A stretch of 34,407 nucleotides of DNA from contig JAJDEI010000245.1 of NCBI GenBank assembly GCA_029259845.1, positions 1 to 34,407 of the forward strand, in the 5' to 3' direction. The translations under genes and the position numbers were made by a program. The notes under the pieces are model-generated. The model did not search any database. It was given only the letters and a program-made list of their open reading frames with translations, and had not been told where the DNA came from. Below, in pieces: positions 7,857-15,383 of this stretch (position 1 is the first letter of the stretch; the number at the start of each line of letters is the position of its first letter). The DNA comes from Planctomycetaceae bacterium (GTDB taxonomy: Bacteria; Planctomycetota; Planctomycetia; Planctomycetales; Planctomycetaceae).

Positions 7857-9077
7857 TCAGCCGCCGAAATCGTCGTAAAGGATGTTCTCTGATTCGACGC
7901 CCAGGTCGTCCAGCAGCTTGAGCACTGCCTGCAACATCAGCGGGGGGCCGCAGATGTAGTATTCGATGTCCTCCGGAGCCGGATGCGTCTTCAGGTAGTT
8001 CTCCAGCAGTACCTGGTGGATGAAGCCGGTGTATCCGGTCCAGTTGTCTTCGGGCATCGGCTCGGAGAGCGCGATGTTAAACTGAAAGTTGGGGTTCTGT
8101 TCTTCGAGTTCACGAAACTCATCCACATAAAACAGCTCGCGCATCGACCGGCCGCCGTACCAATACGAAATCTTCCGCTTCGAGCGGAGTTCCTTGAGCA
8201 ATTCGAAGATGTGCGACCGCAGCGGTGCCATCCCGGCCCCCCCGCCGATATAGATCATCTCGGCATCAGTCTCTCGAATGAAGAATTCGCCGAACGGACC
8301 GGAAATTGTGCATTTGTCGCCCGGTTTGAGGTTAAAGATGTAGGACGAGACTTTGCCCGGCGGCGTTCCTTCAGGGGAACGGGGCGGGGGCGTGGCGATG
8401 CGGACGTTGAGCATGATGATGCCCTTCTCGCCCGGATAATTGGCCATCGAGTAGGCGCGAAAGACCGGTTCCGTGACCGTCGACTTAAACCGCCAAATGT
8501 CGTACTTGTCCCAGTCGGCGCGGTATTCTTCCTCGACATCGAAACCCTGATACTCGACGACGTGCGGCGGGACTTCAATTTGAATGAATCCGCCTGCTTT
8601 AAAATTGACGTTCTCACCGGCGGGGAGCTCGAGGACCAGTTCTTTAATGAACGTTGCCACATTGCGGTTGGAACGGACCGTGCAGTGCCATTTTTTCGTC
8701 TCGAAGACCTCGGGGGGGACTTCGATCTTCATGTCCTGTTTGACGGCCACCTGGCAGGACAGCCGCATTCCATCCCGCGCCTGCTTCTTATTGATGTGGC
8801 TTCGCTCCGTCGGCAGGATGTCGCCTCCGCCTTCCAGCAGCGTCACCTTGCACTGCCCGCACGTCCCTGCGCCGCCGCAAGCGGACGACACAAAAATGCC
8901 GTTATCCGCCAGCGCGCCCAGCAGTTTTCCACCGACCGGAGCACTGAGCCGTTTCTGATCGTTGATCAGAATCGAGACACTGCCGCTGGGCACCAGGAAC
9001 CGCTTGGCGCACAGGATGAGCGCCACCAGTGCCAGGACGATGCCGGTGAAAAACGTGACTCCGAGAAGGATTTCCAT
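7857..9077 (-). CDS. nqrF: Na+-translocating NADH:quinone reductase subunit F
   Basis: NqrF is the entry subunit: it oxidises NADH through FAD and passes electrons through a 2Fe-2S cluster into the membrane part. The 406-residue product begins with a membrane anchor (residues 3-25). The ferredoxin domain has cysteines C67, C73 and C76 ([12 protein letters not shown]) and C108 (RLSCQV), the spacing expected for NqrF. The FAD site is RAYSMANYP, and the NADH domain has [34 protein letters not shown] and [13 protein letters not shown], ending in the conserved YDDFGG. It is the last gene of the nqr operon. In many bacteria apbE and nqrM follow, but here the next feature is a palindrome and a convergent gene. 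Confidence 0.97.
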   Translation of the reverse strand: MEILLGVTFFTGIVLALVALILCAKRFLVPSGSVSILINDQKRLSAPVGGKLLGALADNGIFVSSACGGAGTCGQCKVTLLEGGGDILPTERSHINKKQARDGMRLSCQVAVKQDMKIEVPPEVFETKKWHCTVRSNRNVATFIKELVLELPAGENVNFKAGGFIQIEVPPHVVEYQGFDVEEEYRADWDKYDIWRFKSTVTEPVFRAYSMANYPGEKGIIMLNVRIATPPPRSPEGTPPGKVSSYIFNLKPGDKCTISGPFGEFFIRETDAEMIYIGGGAGMAPLRSHIFELLKELRSKRKISYWYGGRSMRELFYVDEFRELEEQNPNFQFNIALSEPMPEDNWTGYTGFIHQVLLENYLKTHPAPEDIEYYICGPPLMLQAVLKLLDDLGVESENILYDDFGG

Positions 9078-9163
9078 GGTTGTGATCGGTGGAGTGGTGA
9101 GTAGTGATTGGTGGGGCGTGGGTGATTCAGAAGGGAACCATTCACAACTCCGCCACTCACCAG
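9078..9163. other. Low-complexity spacer between nqrE and nqrF
   Basis: The 86 bases are rich in GGTG/GTGATTGG-type motifs (for example GGAGTGGTGAGTAGTGATTGG on the plus strand). A similar low-complexity spacer separates nqrA and nqrB (12827-12933). No ribosome binding site of note is recognisable within it. It looks like a decayed tandem repeat. Confidence 0.5.
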
Positions 9164-9784
9164 CTAGATATCAATTCCTGCAAAGGCCATGAAGGCCATC
9201 GCCATCAGGCCGACGGTAATGAATGTGATGCCGAGTCCTTTCAGTCCGTCCGGCACGTCGCTGTACTTCAATTTCTCACGGATGCCGGCCAAAGCGGCGA
9301 TTGCCATGGCCCAGCCGAGTCCGCCGGAAAAGCCGAAGTTGAGCGCCTCCAGCGGCGTGTAGTCCCGCTCGACCATGAACAGGGTGCCCCCCAGGATCGC
9401 ACAGTTAACGGTAATCAATGGAAGAAAGATGCCCAGCGCGTGGTAGAGCGGCGGGAAGAAACGGTCGAGGGCCATTTCCAGGATTTGCACCATCGCTGCG
9501 ATCGTGCCGATATAGCTGATCAGCCCCAGAAACTGCAGGTCGGTCCCCTGCAGCGCTGAGATACCGGTCCAATTCAGAGCGTTCTCCTTCAACAAATACT
9601 GATAGATGACGCAGTTGACCGGCACAGTGATGGTTTGGATCACGATCACCGCCACGCCGAGTCCCATTGCCGTATTGACGTCCTTGGAGACAGCGAGAAA
9701 CGTGCACATCCCCAGGAAGAATGCCAGCGCAAGGTTCTCTTCGAAGATGGCTGTAAAAAACAGCGAGAGGTGATGTTCGAGCAT
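9164..9784 (-). CDS. nqrE: Na+-translocating NADH:quinone reductase subunit E
   Basis: NqrE is one of the two paired, inverted membrane subunits (with NqrD) of the Nqr core. They hold a 2Fe-2S centre inside the membrane and take part in sodium transport. The 206-residue product has six hydrophobic segments. Family blocks include the start [57 protein letters not shown], and the closing [18 protein letters not shown]. The cysteines in GMCTFLAVS and VNCAILGG are the conserved cluster ligands. Length matches the family (about 200). It lies between nqrD and nqrF; the 207-base gap to nqrD is long for an operon and includes a duplicated GCTTTCAGCG-GTCAG motif. Confidence 0.97.
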   Translation of the reverse strand: MLEHHLSLFFTAIFEENLALAFFLGMCTFLAVSKDVNTAMGLGVAVIVIQTITVPVNCVIYQYLLKENALNWTGISALQGTDLQFLGLISYIGTIAAMVQILEMALDRFFPPLYHALGIFLPLITVNCAILGGTLFMVERDYTPLEALNFGFSGGLGWAMAIAALAGIREKLKYSDVPDGLKGLGITFITVGLMAMAFMAFAGIDI

Positions 9785-9991
9785 GTTGGCTTTCAGCGGT
9801 CAGCTTTCAGCGATCAGGCCCCTCGTACCGCCACTCTGCTGAGGAACGAGGGGAACCGATTTTCTGGGAGATGTCGCAGTCTGTTGCAGATGTTAGCCAC
9901 AGCTGTGTCAGCCGTGACGGTGTCGGAAAACTGTCTGGTTTTCGCAATGCCGACACGGCAGTGGCACGCGATCGAGTTCTTCAACGGGCTG
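9785..9991. other. nqrD-nqrE spacer with short tandem repeat
   Basis: This 207-base gap inside the operon starts with a duplicated unit, GCTTTCAGCGGTCA then GCTTTCAGCGATCA (9790-9817). The rest shows no gene, promoter or terminator that I can defend. The gap is long enough to carry an internal promoter, but none is clear. Confidence 0.5.
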
Positions 9992-10618
9992 TTAACTCTT
10001 GCCAACCTGTTCGGGCTTCCACGTCCTTAATGCCCAGATGAGAATCCCGATCAGAAAAAAGGCGCTTGGTGGTGTGAGCATCAAACCGTTGCGGACGTAC
10101 CATCCCCCCTCAGACGCCAGCGGGAGGATCGTGAAACCGAGCACTGTTCCCGAGCCGAGCAACTCTCGGGAAAAACCGACGATGAGCAGAATGGCTGCGT
10201 ATCCGAGTCCGTTGCCGATGCCGTCGAGGAAGCTCAGCAGCGGGCCGTTCTTCATCGCGAAGCCTTCCGCGCGGCCCATCACAATACAGTTGGTAATAAT
10301 CAGCCCGACGAACACGGACAGCTCGTCCGCGATCCGGGGAAGAAACGCCTGCAGGAACAGATCGACCACAATCACCAATGACGAAATGATCGTCATCTGC
10401 ACGATGATGCGAATACTGGTCGGAATGAAGTGACGGATCGCCGAAACGGCGGCGTTCGAAAAAGCGACAACCAGGATCACCGCCACGGACATCACGATCG
10501 CTTTGTCCAGCCGCGTGGTTACCGCCAGCGCCGAACAGATGCCCAGCACCTGCAGCGCAATGGGGTTGTCCTTGTACACCGGGTCGAACAGGACGTCTTT
10601 TTTGTCAGGTTCTGCCAT
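9992..10618 (-). CDS. nqrD: Na+-translocating NADH:quinone reductase subunit D
   Basis: A membrane subunit that pairs with NqrE in the sodium pump. From the ATG at 10618 the product is 208 residues, matching the family at about 210, and begins [20 protein letters not shown]. Signature blocks are [58 protein letters not shown] and [19 protein letters not shown], with six membrane helices. The conserved Cys in LGICSALAV and ITNCIVMGR are expected ligands of the shared Fe-S centre. An ATG five codons upstream (10633) is a possible alternative. The frame is open further upstream, but that part overlaps nqrC and lacks similarity. It starts 51 bases after the nqrC stop codon begins. Confidence 0.96.
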   Translation of the reverse strand: MAEPDKKDVLFDPVYKDNPIALQVLGICSALAVTTRLDKAIVMSVAVILVVAFSNAAVSAIRHFIPTSIRIIVQMTIISSLVIVVDLFLQAFLPRIADELSVFVGLIITNCIVMGRAEGFAMKNGPLLSFLDGIGNGLGYAAILLIVGFSRELLGSGTVLGFTILPLASEGGWYVRNGLMLTPPSAFFLIGILIWALRTWKPEQVGKS

Positions 10619-10668
10619 GATTCTGTCGGTCATCTCGCTACACAATTGACGTGCGCTACGAAATGTCG

Positions 10669-11556
10669 TTATTGGAAATCGAGTTTCCCGTTTTTCAACA
10701 GAGTAAGGAACGGGCCGAAGCCGTCTTTGCCGAGCCAATAGTTCACGAGGTTTTCGACCCCGTTGGAGGTGATCGTTGCGCCGGAGAGACCGTCGACTTG
10801 GTTCTCGGCTTGTGCCTGCCCCGGTTTTGTGACGTCAAGCACGGGTGCGCCCGCGTCGTTCAATAATGTCTTGCCGGGCCATTGCGCCTTCCACTTGGGG
10901 TTTTCGACCTCGCCGCCCAGTCCGGGGGTTTCCTTCTGTTCGTAGAAGGTAATTCCTGCCACGGGAAACCCGCTTGAGGGATCCGCGTCGAGGGCCAGGA
11001 ATCCATAGAGTGTCGACCAGAGTCCCTTGCCATACACCGGCAGAACGATTCTCCCGATCGAGCCGTCCTCTCCCTTGACGAGATACGCCACGGCCACGCG
11101 TTCTCGGCGCCGAATTCCCGCCTGATCGAGATCCGCAGGTATGGGAACGCTCTCCTTGGGGTCCTTCGCTGCCTTGCGAGGATCGTATGTGTGGATGTCC
11201 AAGTCCTGATTGGCCCGTCCCGCTTCGTCATCATCCTCCATCAGCTCTCCGGACGCCGTGTGTGCCGGCAGGTTGATCAAGACCGGCTCCACATTCTCGA
11301 ACAAGCCGGGAATATCCCGGTCGGTGTTCTTTTTCGGGTCAAACAACCCGGCGGCGATCAGCACGTTTCGCTGTTTCTTGAGCAGCTTGTTCGCTTCGAT
11401 GCGCGGACGCAGCAGCACGGCCGCACCTGAGACCAGCAACGAACAGACGATACACAGCGCGGTCGCCACGATCAGCGTCCCGCTGACCGTGTTCGGTTTC
11501 AGCCAATTGCCGGGAGGCGCATCGGCCATCGGTGAGGTGTCGTTGTCAGCCGGCAC
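10669..11556 (-). CDS. nqrC: Na+-translocating NADH:quinone reductase subunit C
   Basis: NqrC carries a covalently bound FMN in the periplasm or analogous space. The 295-residue product has one N-terminal membrane helix (about residues 24-48, [20 protein letters not shown]). The flavin-attachment motif is SGATITS, with the acceptor threonine at about residue 261. Other family blocks are [36 protein letters not shown] and VDGLSGAT. A hydrophilic stretch at about 105-150 ([15 protein letters not shown] and following) makes it longer than typical NqrC. The start is GTG at 11556, overlapping nqrB by 11 bases; a GAGGAGG at 11573-11567 on the minus strand, 10 bases upstream, favours it over the ATG at 11529. 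Flavinylation needs the ApbE transferase, which is not encoded nearby. Confidence 0.96.
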   Translation of the reverse strand: MPADNDTSPMADAPPGNWLKPNTVSGTLIVATALCIVCSLLVSGAAVLLRPRIEANKLLKKQRNVLIAAGLFDPKKNTDRDIPGLFENVEPVLINLPAHTASGELMEDDDEAGRANQDLDIHTYDPRKAAKDPKESVPIPADLDQAGIRRRERVAVAYLVKGEDGSIGRIVLPVYGKGLWSTLYGFLALDADPSSGFPVAGITFYEQKETPGLGGEVENPKWKAQWPGKTLLNDAGAPVLDVTKPGQAQAENQVDGLSGATITSNGVENLVNYWLGKDGFGPFLTLLKNGKLDFQ

Positions 11557-12826
11557 GGCGGGCGATCCTCCTCTTGATGTTGGCCTGCACCACGAAGTGG
11601 TCGATTAGCGGGGCGAACACGTTGCCGAGCAAGATCGCCAGCATGATGCCTTCCGCATAACCGGGGTTGATCACGCGGACCAGCGTCGTCACGACGCCGA
11701 TGAGGATTCCATAGATCCACTTCCCGGTTTCGGTCATCGCTGCCGAAACCGGATCGGTCGCCATGAACACCAGCCCAAAGGCGAACCCGCCGGTCACCAG
11801 ATGCCACCACGGGCTCATCTGAAACATGGGGTTGTCGCTTTGGCCGCGCAGCGACCAGAAAAACAGGGCCGAAAAGAATCCGCCGGTCACCACGGCGACC
11901 ATGATCCGCCATGAACCGATCCCGGTCCCGATCAGAATCAGCGCTCCGATCAGGCAGCACAGCGCCGACGTCTCTCCCATCGACCCGGGAATCGTACCGA
12001 GGAACGCTTCACTCCAGGAAATCCCGAGCCCCTGAGTGACGACCTGCATGTTGGCCGCCACGGGGACAGAAGCTGCTCCCTCCGCCAGCGCCACCGGAGC
12101 GGTTGCCATGGCACCCAACGGGGTCGCCGACGTCAGGCCGTCAACCGCGACCCAGATGCTGTCACCCGACATGTGCGCCGGATAAGCGAAATACAGGAAG
12201 GCCCGCGCGGTGAGCGCCGGATTCAGGAAATTCTTCCCGACGCCGCCGAACACTTCTTTGCCCATCACAACGCCGAACATGATCCCGACGGCAACCTGCC
12301 ACAACGGGATTGTCGGCGGCAGCGTGAGGGGAAACAGCAGTCCGGTGACCAGAAAGCCTTCGTTGATTTCGTGCTTGCGGACCGAGGCGAACAGGACTTC
12401 GCAGAAGCCGCCGGCGAGTTGCGTGACCAGGTAGACAGGGATGAAATACAACGCCCCATGCAGAATATTGCCCAGGAGGGACCCGGGGTCGTATCCGAAA
12501 TGCAGGCCGTCGAGCACAGCCGCCCGCCAGCCGATCGCCTCCGGTTGACTGATGCTCCCCGCCTCCACCAGTTGCTGCAGCGCGAGGTTCGCCTGCAGTC
12601 CGGTGTTGTACATCGCCATCAGGATGCACGGCGTGAGCGCCACGACAACCGTGATCATCATCCGCTTCAGATCCATCGCGTCGCGGACATGCGACGGACC
12701 GGCAGTCACATCAGCGGGCGTATACAGAAACGTATCCGCAGCCTCGTACAGAGGGAAAAGCGGTTTGAGCTTTCCTTCCTTAAAGGTCGGTTCCAGCGAA
12801 TCGAGGAATCTGCGAAGCGGTTTCAT
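11546..12826 (-). CDS. nqrB: Na+-translocating NADH:quinone reductase subunit B
   Basis: NqrB is the large membrane subunit, carrying covalent FMN and riboflavin and forming the main sodium channel and quinone site with NqrA. The product is 426 residues (family about 410) with about ten membrane segments. It starts [20 protein letters not shown] as expected. Blocks include [52 protein letters not shown] and [16 protein letters not shown]. The FMN-attachment motif is [11 protein letters not shown] with the threonine at residue 235, so the usual SGAT reads TSAT here. The start is ATG at 12826; its ribosome binding site is weak and the 107-base spacer to nqrA is low-complexity. It overlaps nqrC by 11 bases. 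Confidence 0.97.
   Translation of the reverse strand: MKPLRRFLDSLEPTFKEGKLKPLFPLYEAADTFLYTPADVTAGPSHVRDAMDLKRMMITVVVALTPCILMAMYNTGLQANLALQQLVEAGSISQPEAIGWRAAVLDGLHFGYDPGSLLGNILHGALYFIPVYLVTQLAGGFCEVLFASVRKHEINEGFLVTGLLFPLTLPPTIPLWQVAVGIMFGVVMGKEVFGGVGKNFLNPALTARAFLYFAYPAHMSGDSIWVAVDGLTSATPLGAMATAPVALAEGAASVPVAANMQVVTQGLGISWSEAFLGTIPGSMGETSALCCLIGALILIGTGIGSWRIMVAVVTGGFFSALFFWSLRGQSDNPMFQMSPWWHLVTGGFAFGLVFMATDPVSAAMTETGKWIYGILIGVVTTLVRVINPGYAEGIMLAILLGNVFAPLIDHFVVQANIKRRIARRAG
11567..11573 (-). promoter_or_regulatory. Ribosome binding site deciding the nqrC start
   Basis: GAGGAGG on the minus strand lies 10 bases before the GTG at 11556. It sits within the last codons of nqrB and supports the GTG start, so that nqrB and nqrC overlap and are probably translationally coupled. 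The alternative ATG at 11529 has no such site. Confidence 0.6.
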
Positions 12827-12933
12827 GGTGGCGGGTGGTCGAGTGGTGAGGGGCGAGTTGTCATTGGGGGAGGACCGAGTCTGTCAATCGATTCACCAAT
12901 CCACCAATCACAACCAACCAGTCACCATCCCCC
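12827..12933. other. Low-complexity spacer between nqrA and nqrB
   Basis: On the minus strand this 107-base spacer is built of GGTTGGTTGTGATTGGTGG-like units, then GGATTGGTGAATCGATTG. It resembles the nqrE-nqrF spacer. No gene or clear signal is visible. Confidence 0.5.
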
Positions 12934-14286
12934 CTATCCTTCTTTCTCAATTGTACTCAATGTCTCACGCAACAGCGGGCCGAAGTCCGCCTTGCCGGGG
13001 TCCACGAAGGTGCACAGCGCGATATCGTCCTCGTCCAGTTCCAGGCAGCCGAGCGCCTGGGCCCGGTCGGTGTCACCGGAGAGCAGCGCCCTGAGCAGGA
13101 ATGTCGGCAGGACATCCAGCGGCATGACCTCCTCGTACATGCCGATCGGCACCATCGCCCGCCGACTGCCGTTCGTATTGGTTGTCATATCGAAGCGGCG
13201 ATTGTCAGCCACGAAGCCCGATGCGTACACCGGCTTGACGGAAAACTTATCGAATCCCGGCTTCTGCCAGCCGAGAAACTCGCGGTCTCGCCCTTCGCGA
13301 ACAACCGAGATTTGCAGGTGATATCGTCCGAGATAAGCCGCCGGACCGACCGCTTTCCGACCGGACAGAACCGAACCGGAGATGACGCGGTTCTCACCCT
13401 CCTGGAGTTCCCCTCGGGTGAGGTCGTCCACGCTTGCCCCCAGCCGCGACCGCAGCAAGCGGGGATCCCTGACCTGTGGACCGGCAAGCGAAATCACGCG
13501 TTCCACGGACAGGCGGCCCGTCACGAACAGCTCGCCGATGGCGATCACGTCCTGATAGCCAATGGACCACACACTCCGCCGGTCGCTGACCGGATCGAGG
13601 AAATGAATATGCGTTCCGGGCAACCCCGCCGGATGCGGCCCGTCGAACTCGTAATGCGACACAAATCCGAGCGAGGAACCCGGAATGTCCGTGCCGGGGC
13701 CTGTGCACAAGTAGACGGCTCCGTCGGTCAAATGCCGCAGCACCTGCAATCCATGCTCGAAAAACGGGCCTCTCTCGCCAATGACCAGTTTGGGCGGCGG
13801 CGCGAGCGGTTGCGTTTCAATCGCCTGGACAAAAATCGAGTGCGGCCGCTCCTGAGGCGAGGGAACCTTGCTGTAGGGACGGCGACGCAGGGCGGTCCAG
13901 AGCCCGGAACTCAGCAGATTCTCGACCACCTGGTCTCGCGAGAGCGTCGAAAGCTGGTCGGTGGAGTAATTCGCAAATGATTCCTGCTCATCGCCGCCCA
14001 ACTCGACGACCACCGACTGAAACGCCCGCTTCGCTCCCCGGTTGACCTCGACAACCTTGCCACACCCCGGAGACGTGTACCGCACGCCCTCCAGCTTCTT
14101 ATCGGAGAAGAGCGTCTGTCCGAGCTTGACCGCATCACCCTCGCTGACGGCCATCGTGGGTTTCATGTCCACGTAGTCGGCGGCGACGATTGCCACGTGC
14201 TTCACAGCGGGAGCCGGATCGATCCGCTGCTCCGGAACCCCGGCAATCGGCAAGTCCAATCCGCGTTTAATCGTAATCTGCGGCAC
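12934..14286 (-). CDS. nqrA: Na+-translocating NADH:quinone reductase subunit A
   Basis: NqrA is the soluble cytoplasmic subunit that docks on NqrB and shapes the quinone site. With the GTG start at 14286 the product is 450 residues, matching the family at about 446. It begins [20 protein letters not shown], which aligns with the canonical [13 protein letters not shown] start. Further blocks are [69 protein letters not shown] and [16 protein letters not shown]. The frame is open 33 codons further (ATG at 14385), but that part has no similarity and there is no ribosome binding site for either start, so the GTG rests on family alignment. First gene of the operon; no promoter is clear upstream. 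Confidence 0.96.
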   Translation of the reverse strand: MPQITIKRGLDLPIAGVPEQRIDPAPAVKHVAIVAADYVDMKPTMAVSEGDAVKLGQTLFSDKKLEGVRYTSPGCGKVVEVNRGAKRAFQSVVVELGGDEQESFANYSTDQLSTLSRDQVVENLLSSGLWTALRRRPYSKVPSPQERPHSIFVQAIETQPLAPPPKLVIGERGPFFEHGLQVLRHLTDGAVYLCTGPGTDIPGSSLGFVSHYEFDGPHPAGLPGTHIHFLDPVSDRRSVWSIGYQDVIAIGELFVTGRLSVERVISLAGPQVRDPRLLRSRLGASVDDLTRGELQEGENRVISGSVLSGRKAVGPAAYLGRYHLQISVVREGRDREFLGWQKPGFDKFSVKPVYASGFVADNRRFDMTTNTNGSRRAMVPIGMYEEVMPLDVLPTFLLRALLSGDTDRAQALGCLELDEDDIALCTFVDPGKADFGPLLRETLSTIEKEG

Positions 14287-14496
14287 GACGTCAAAACGGC
14301 AAGAGTGGGGTGAGTGGGTGCCTGGGGATGTGCTCGGTCTGAAGCTTCGATTTCTGGTCGCAGTCCGCGACAGCCTGGCTTCCACATGGTGTGCAACAGG
14401 TTTTAGTTTTCCGCCCCGCGTCTGACAAGCGGCGGCGCATCAAGAAAGCCATCTATTCGGAAACACGACTCCCGCCTTCCAATGGAACGGTCCGCA
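14287..14496. other. Upstream region of nqrA, no gene seen
   Basis: About 210 bases that should hold the promoter of the nqr operon. I see no convincing -35/-10 pair on the minus strand and no operator. The adjoining 14497-14826 and 14982-15159 stretches are repeats listed separately; 15160-15383 is the leader of the cytochrome-like gene and shows nothing else. Confidence 0.45.
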
Positions 14497-14826
14497 CTCA
14501 GAGCCTGTCCGGAAACTCGGCCCCTGAATTGTGGCACCAAATGGGAGGGGCGAGGCTCCCGCCGAGCCGCATGCGGAGCGGACGGGGCCGGTTTACTGAA
14601 CGGGATCGCGGGGATCGGCCCCCCGCAGGAGAGCGGCGGGTGGCGGGGGCACGGCGAGGTTGTCCGACCGTCGTGCCGCGTCGATCACGGGGGCGATGAG
14701 GCCGTCGAGGAGATCGTTCGTCGCCCCCGGTTCGGATCGGGAATCATGACCCCGCACCCCAACGAGCCCCCGCCACCCGTCGCTCTCCCGGAAAAACACG
14801 CCAACCGTTTCCGGAGAGACTCTGAG
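14497..14826. repeat. Compound inverted-repeat element (about 330 bp)
   Basis: Two nested pairs of inverted repeats share the same order. The outer arms are 14497-14520 (CTCAGAG-CT-TCCGGAAAC-CGG) and 14805-14826, matching at about 19 of 22 positions. The inner arms are 14628-14650 and 14766-14788, a 23-base sequence centred on GCGGGTGGCGGGGGC that matches at 22 of 23. Between the left outer and inner arms is a GGGAGGGGCGAGGCTCCCGC hairpin-like motif. No gene fits the region. The nested symmetry suggests a MITE-like non-autonomous element or the relic of one. Confidence 0.6.
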
Positions 14827-14981
14827 TCTTGATTGCGAATCCGGGTAAAGCCGTGCCGCTGCATCGGTCGGACACGAGCGGTTCTCGTGGGTTCGCTGGC
14901 ACCGGATTATCCGTCCGCATCCGACCGACTTCTGTTTCCCCGATCGAACTTGGACGGCCAAGCAGTGCCACCGACGTCGGG

Positions 14982-15159
14982 GTGTATCCGTTCGATGCTG
15001 GTGCTCGCTCATTTCAACGTGGCTGAGGCGCTGTTGAGGCAGCGGAAACATGTCCTGAGACCGAACACTGGGGCCGTCAACGTGGCTCGTTCACTGTCCA
15101 CAGCCCCAGAGTTCCGAGCGGCTTGCTAATCATCGGCACCAGATCGCCCCAGCCACCCC
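14982..15159 (+). repeat. Short interspersed repeat, copy 2
   Basis: This is the second copy of the roughly 180-base element at 2380-2560, in the same orientation and again located 5' of a plus-strand gene. The internal hairpin is kept in weaker form: 15063-15077 (GAACACTGGGGCCGT) faces 15100-15114 (ACAGCCCCAGAGTTC). The right end AGATCGCCCCAGCCACCCC is the best-conserved block. It is non-coding. Confidence 0.7.
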
Positions 15160-15383
15160 CCCCACCCGTGAGCGGATGCACCCCCGACGTCCTCGCCTCC
15201 TTCCAGGAACATTGGTCCCACCGGCTAATGGCGATTGGTTTGCGGGGAAGTTACACTTGGTTGGCGTCTTCACGGATTGCCCGGTTGCAGCCTGTTGATG
15301 GGTGTTTCTTTCCCGGAGGGGACGCGGCGGGCTGCGAGCGGACATTGTCGATCATCCAGTGTATCACGACGGGAGTTGCCCCG

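Noticed and set aside
7983-9104. Long frame antisense to nqrF
   Set aside because: GC-rich genes give such shadow frames; the nqrF frame has the conserved motifs.
9785-9991. Small gene between nqrD and nqrE
   Set aside because: Frames there are short and have no ribosome binding site; the first part is a tandem repeat.
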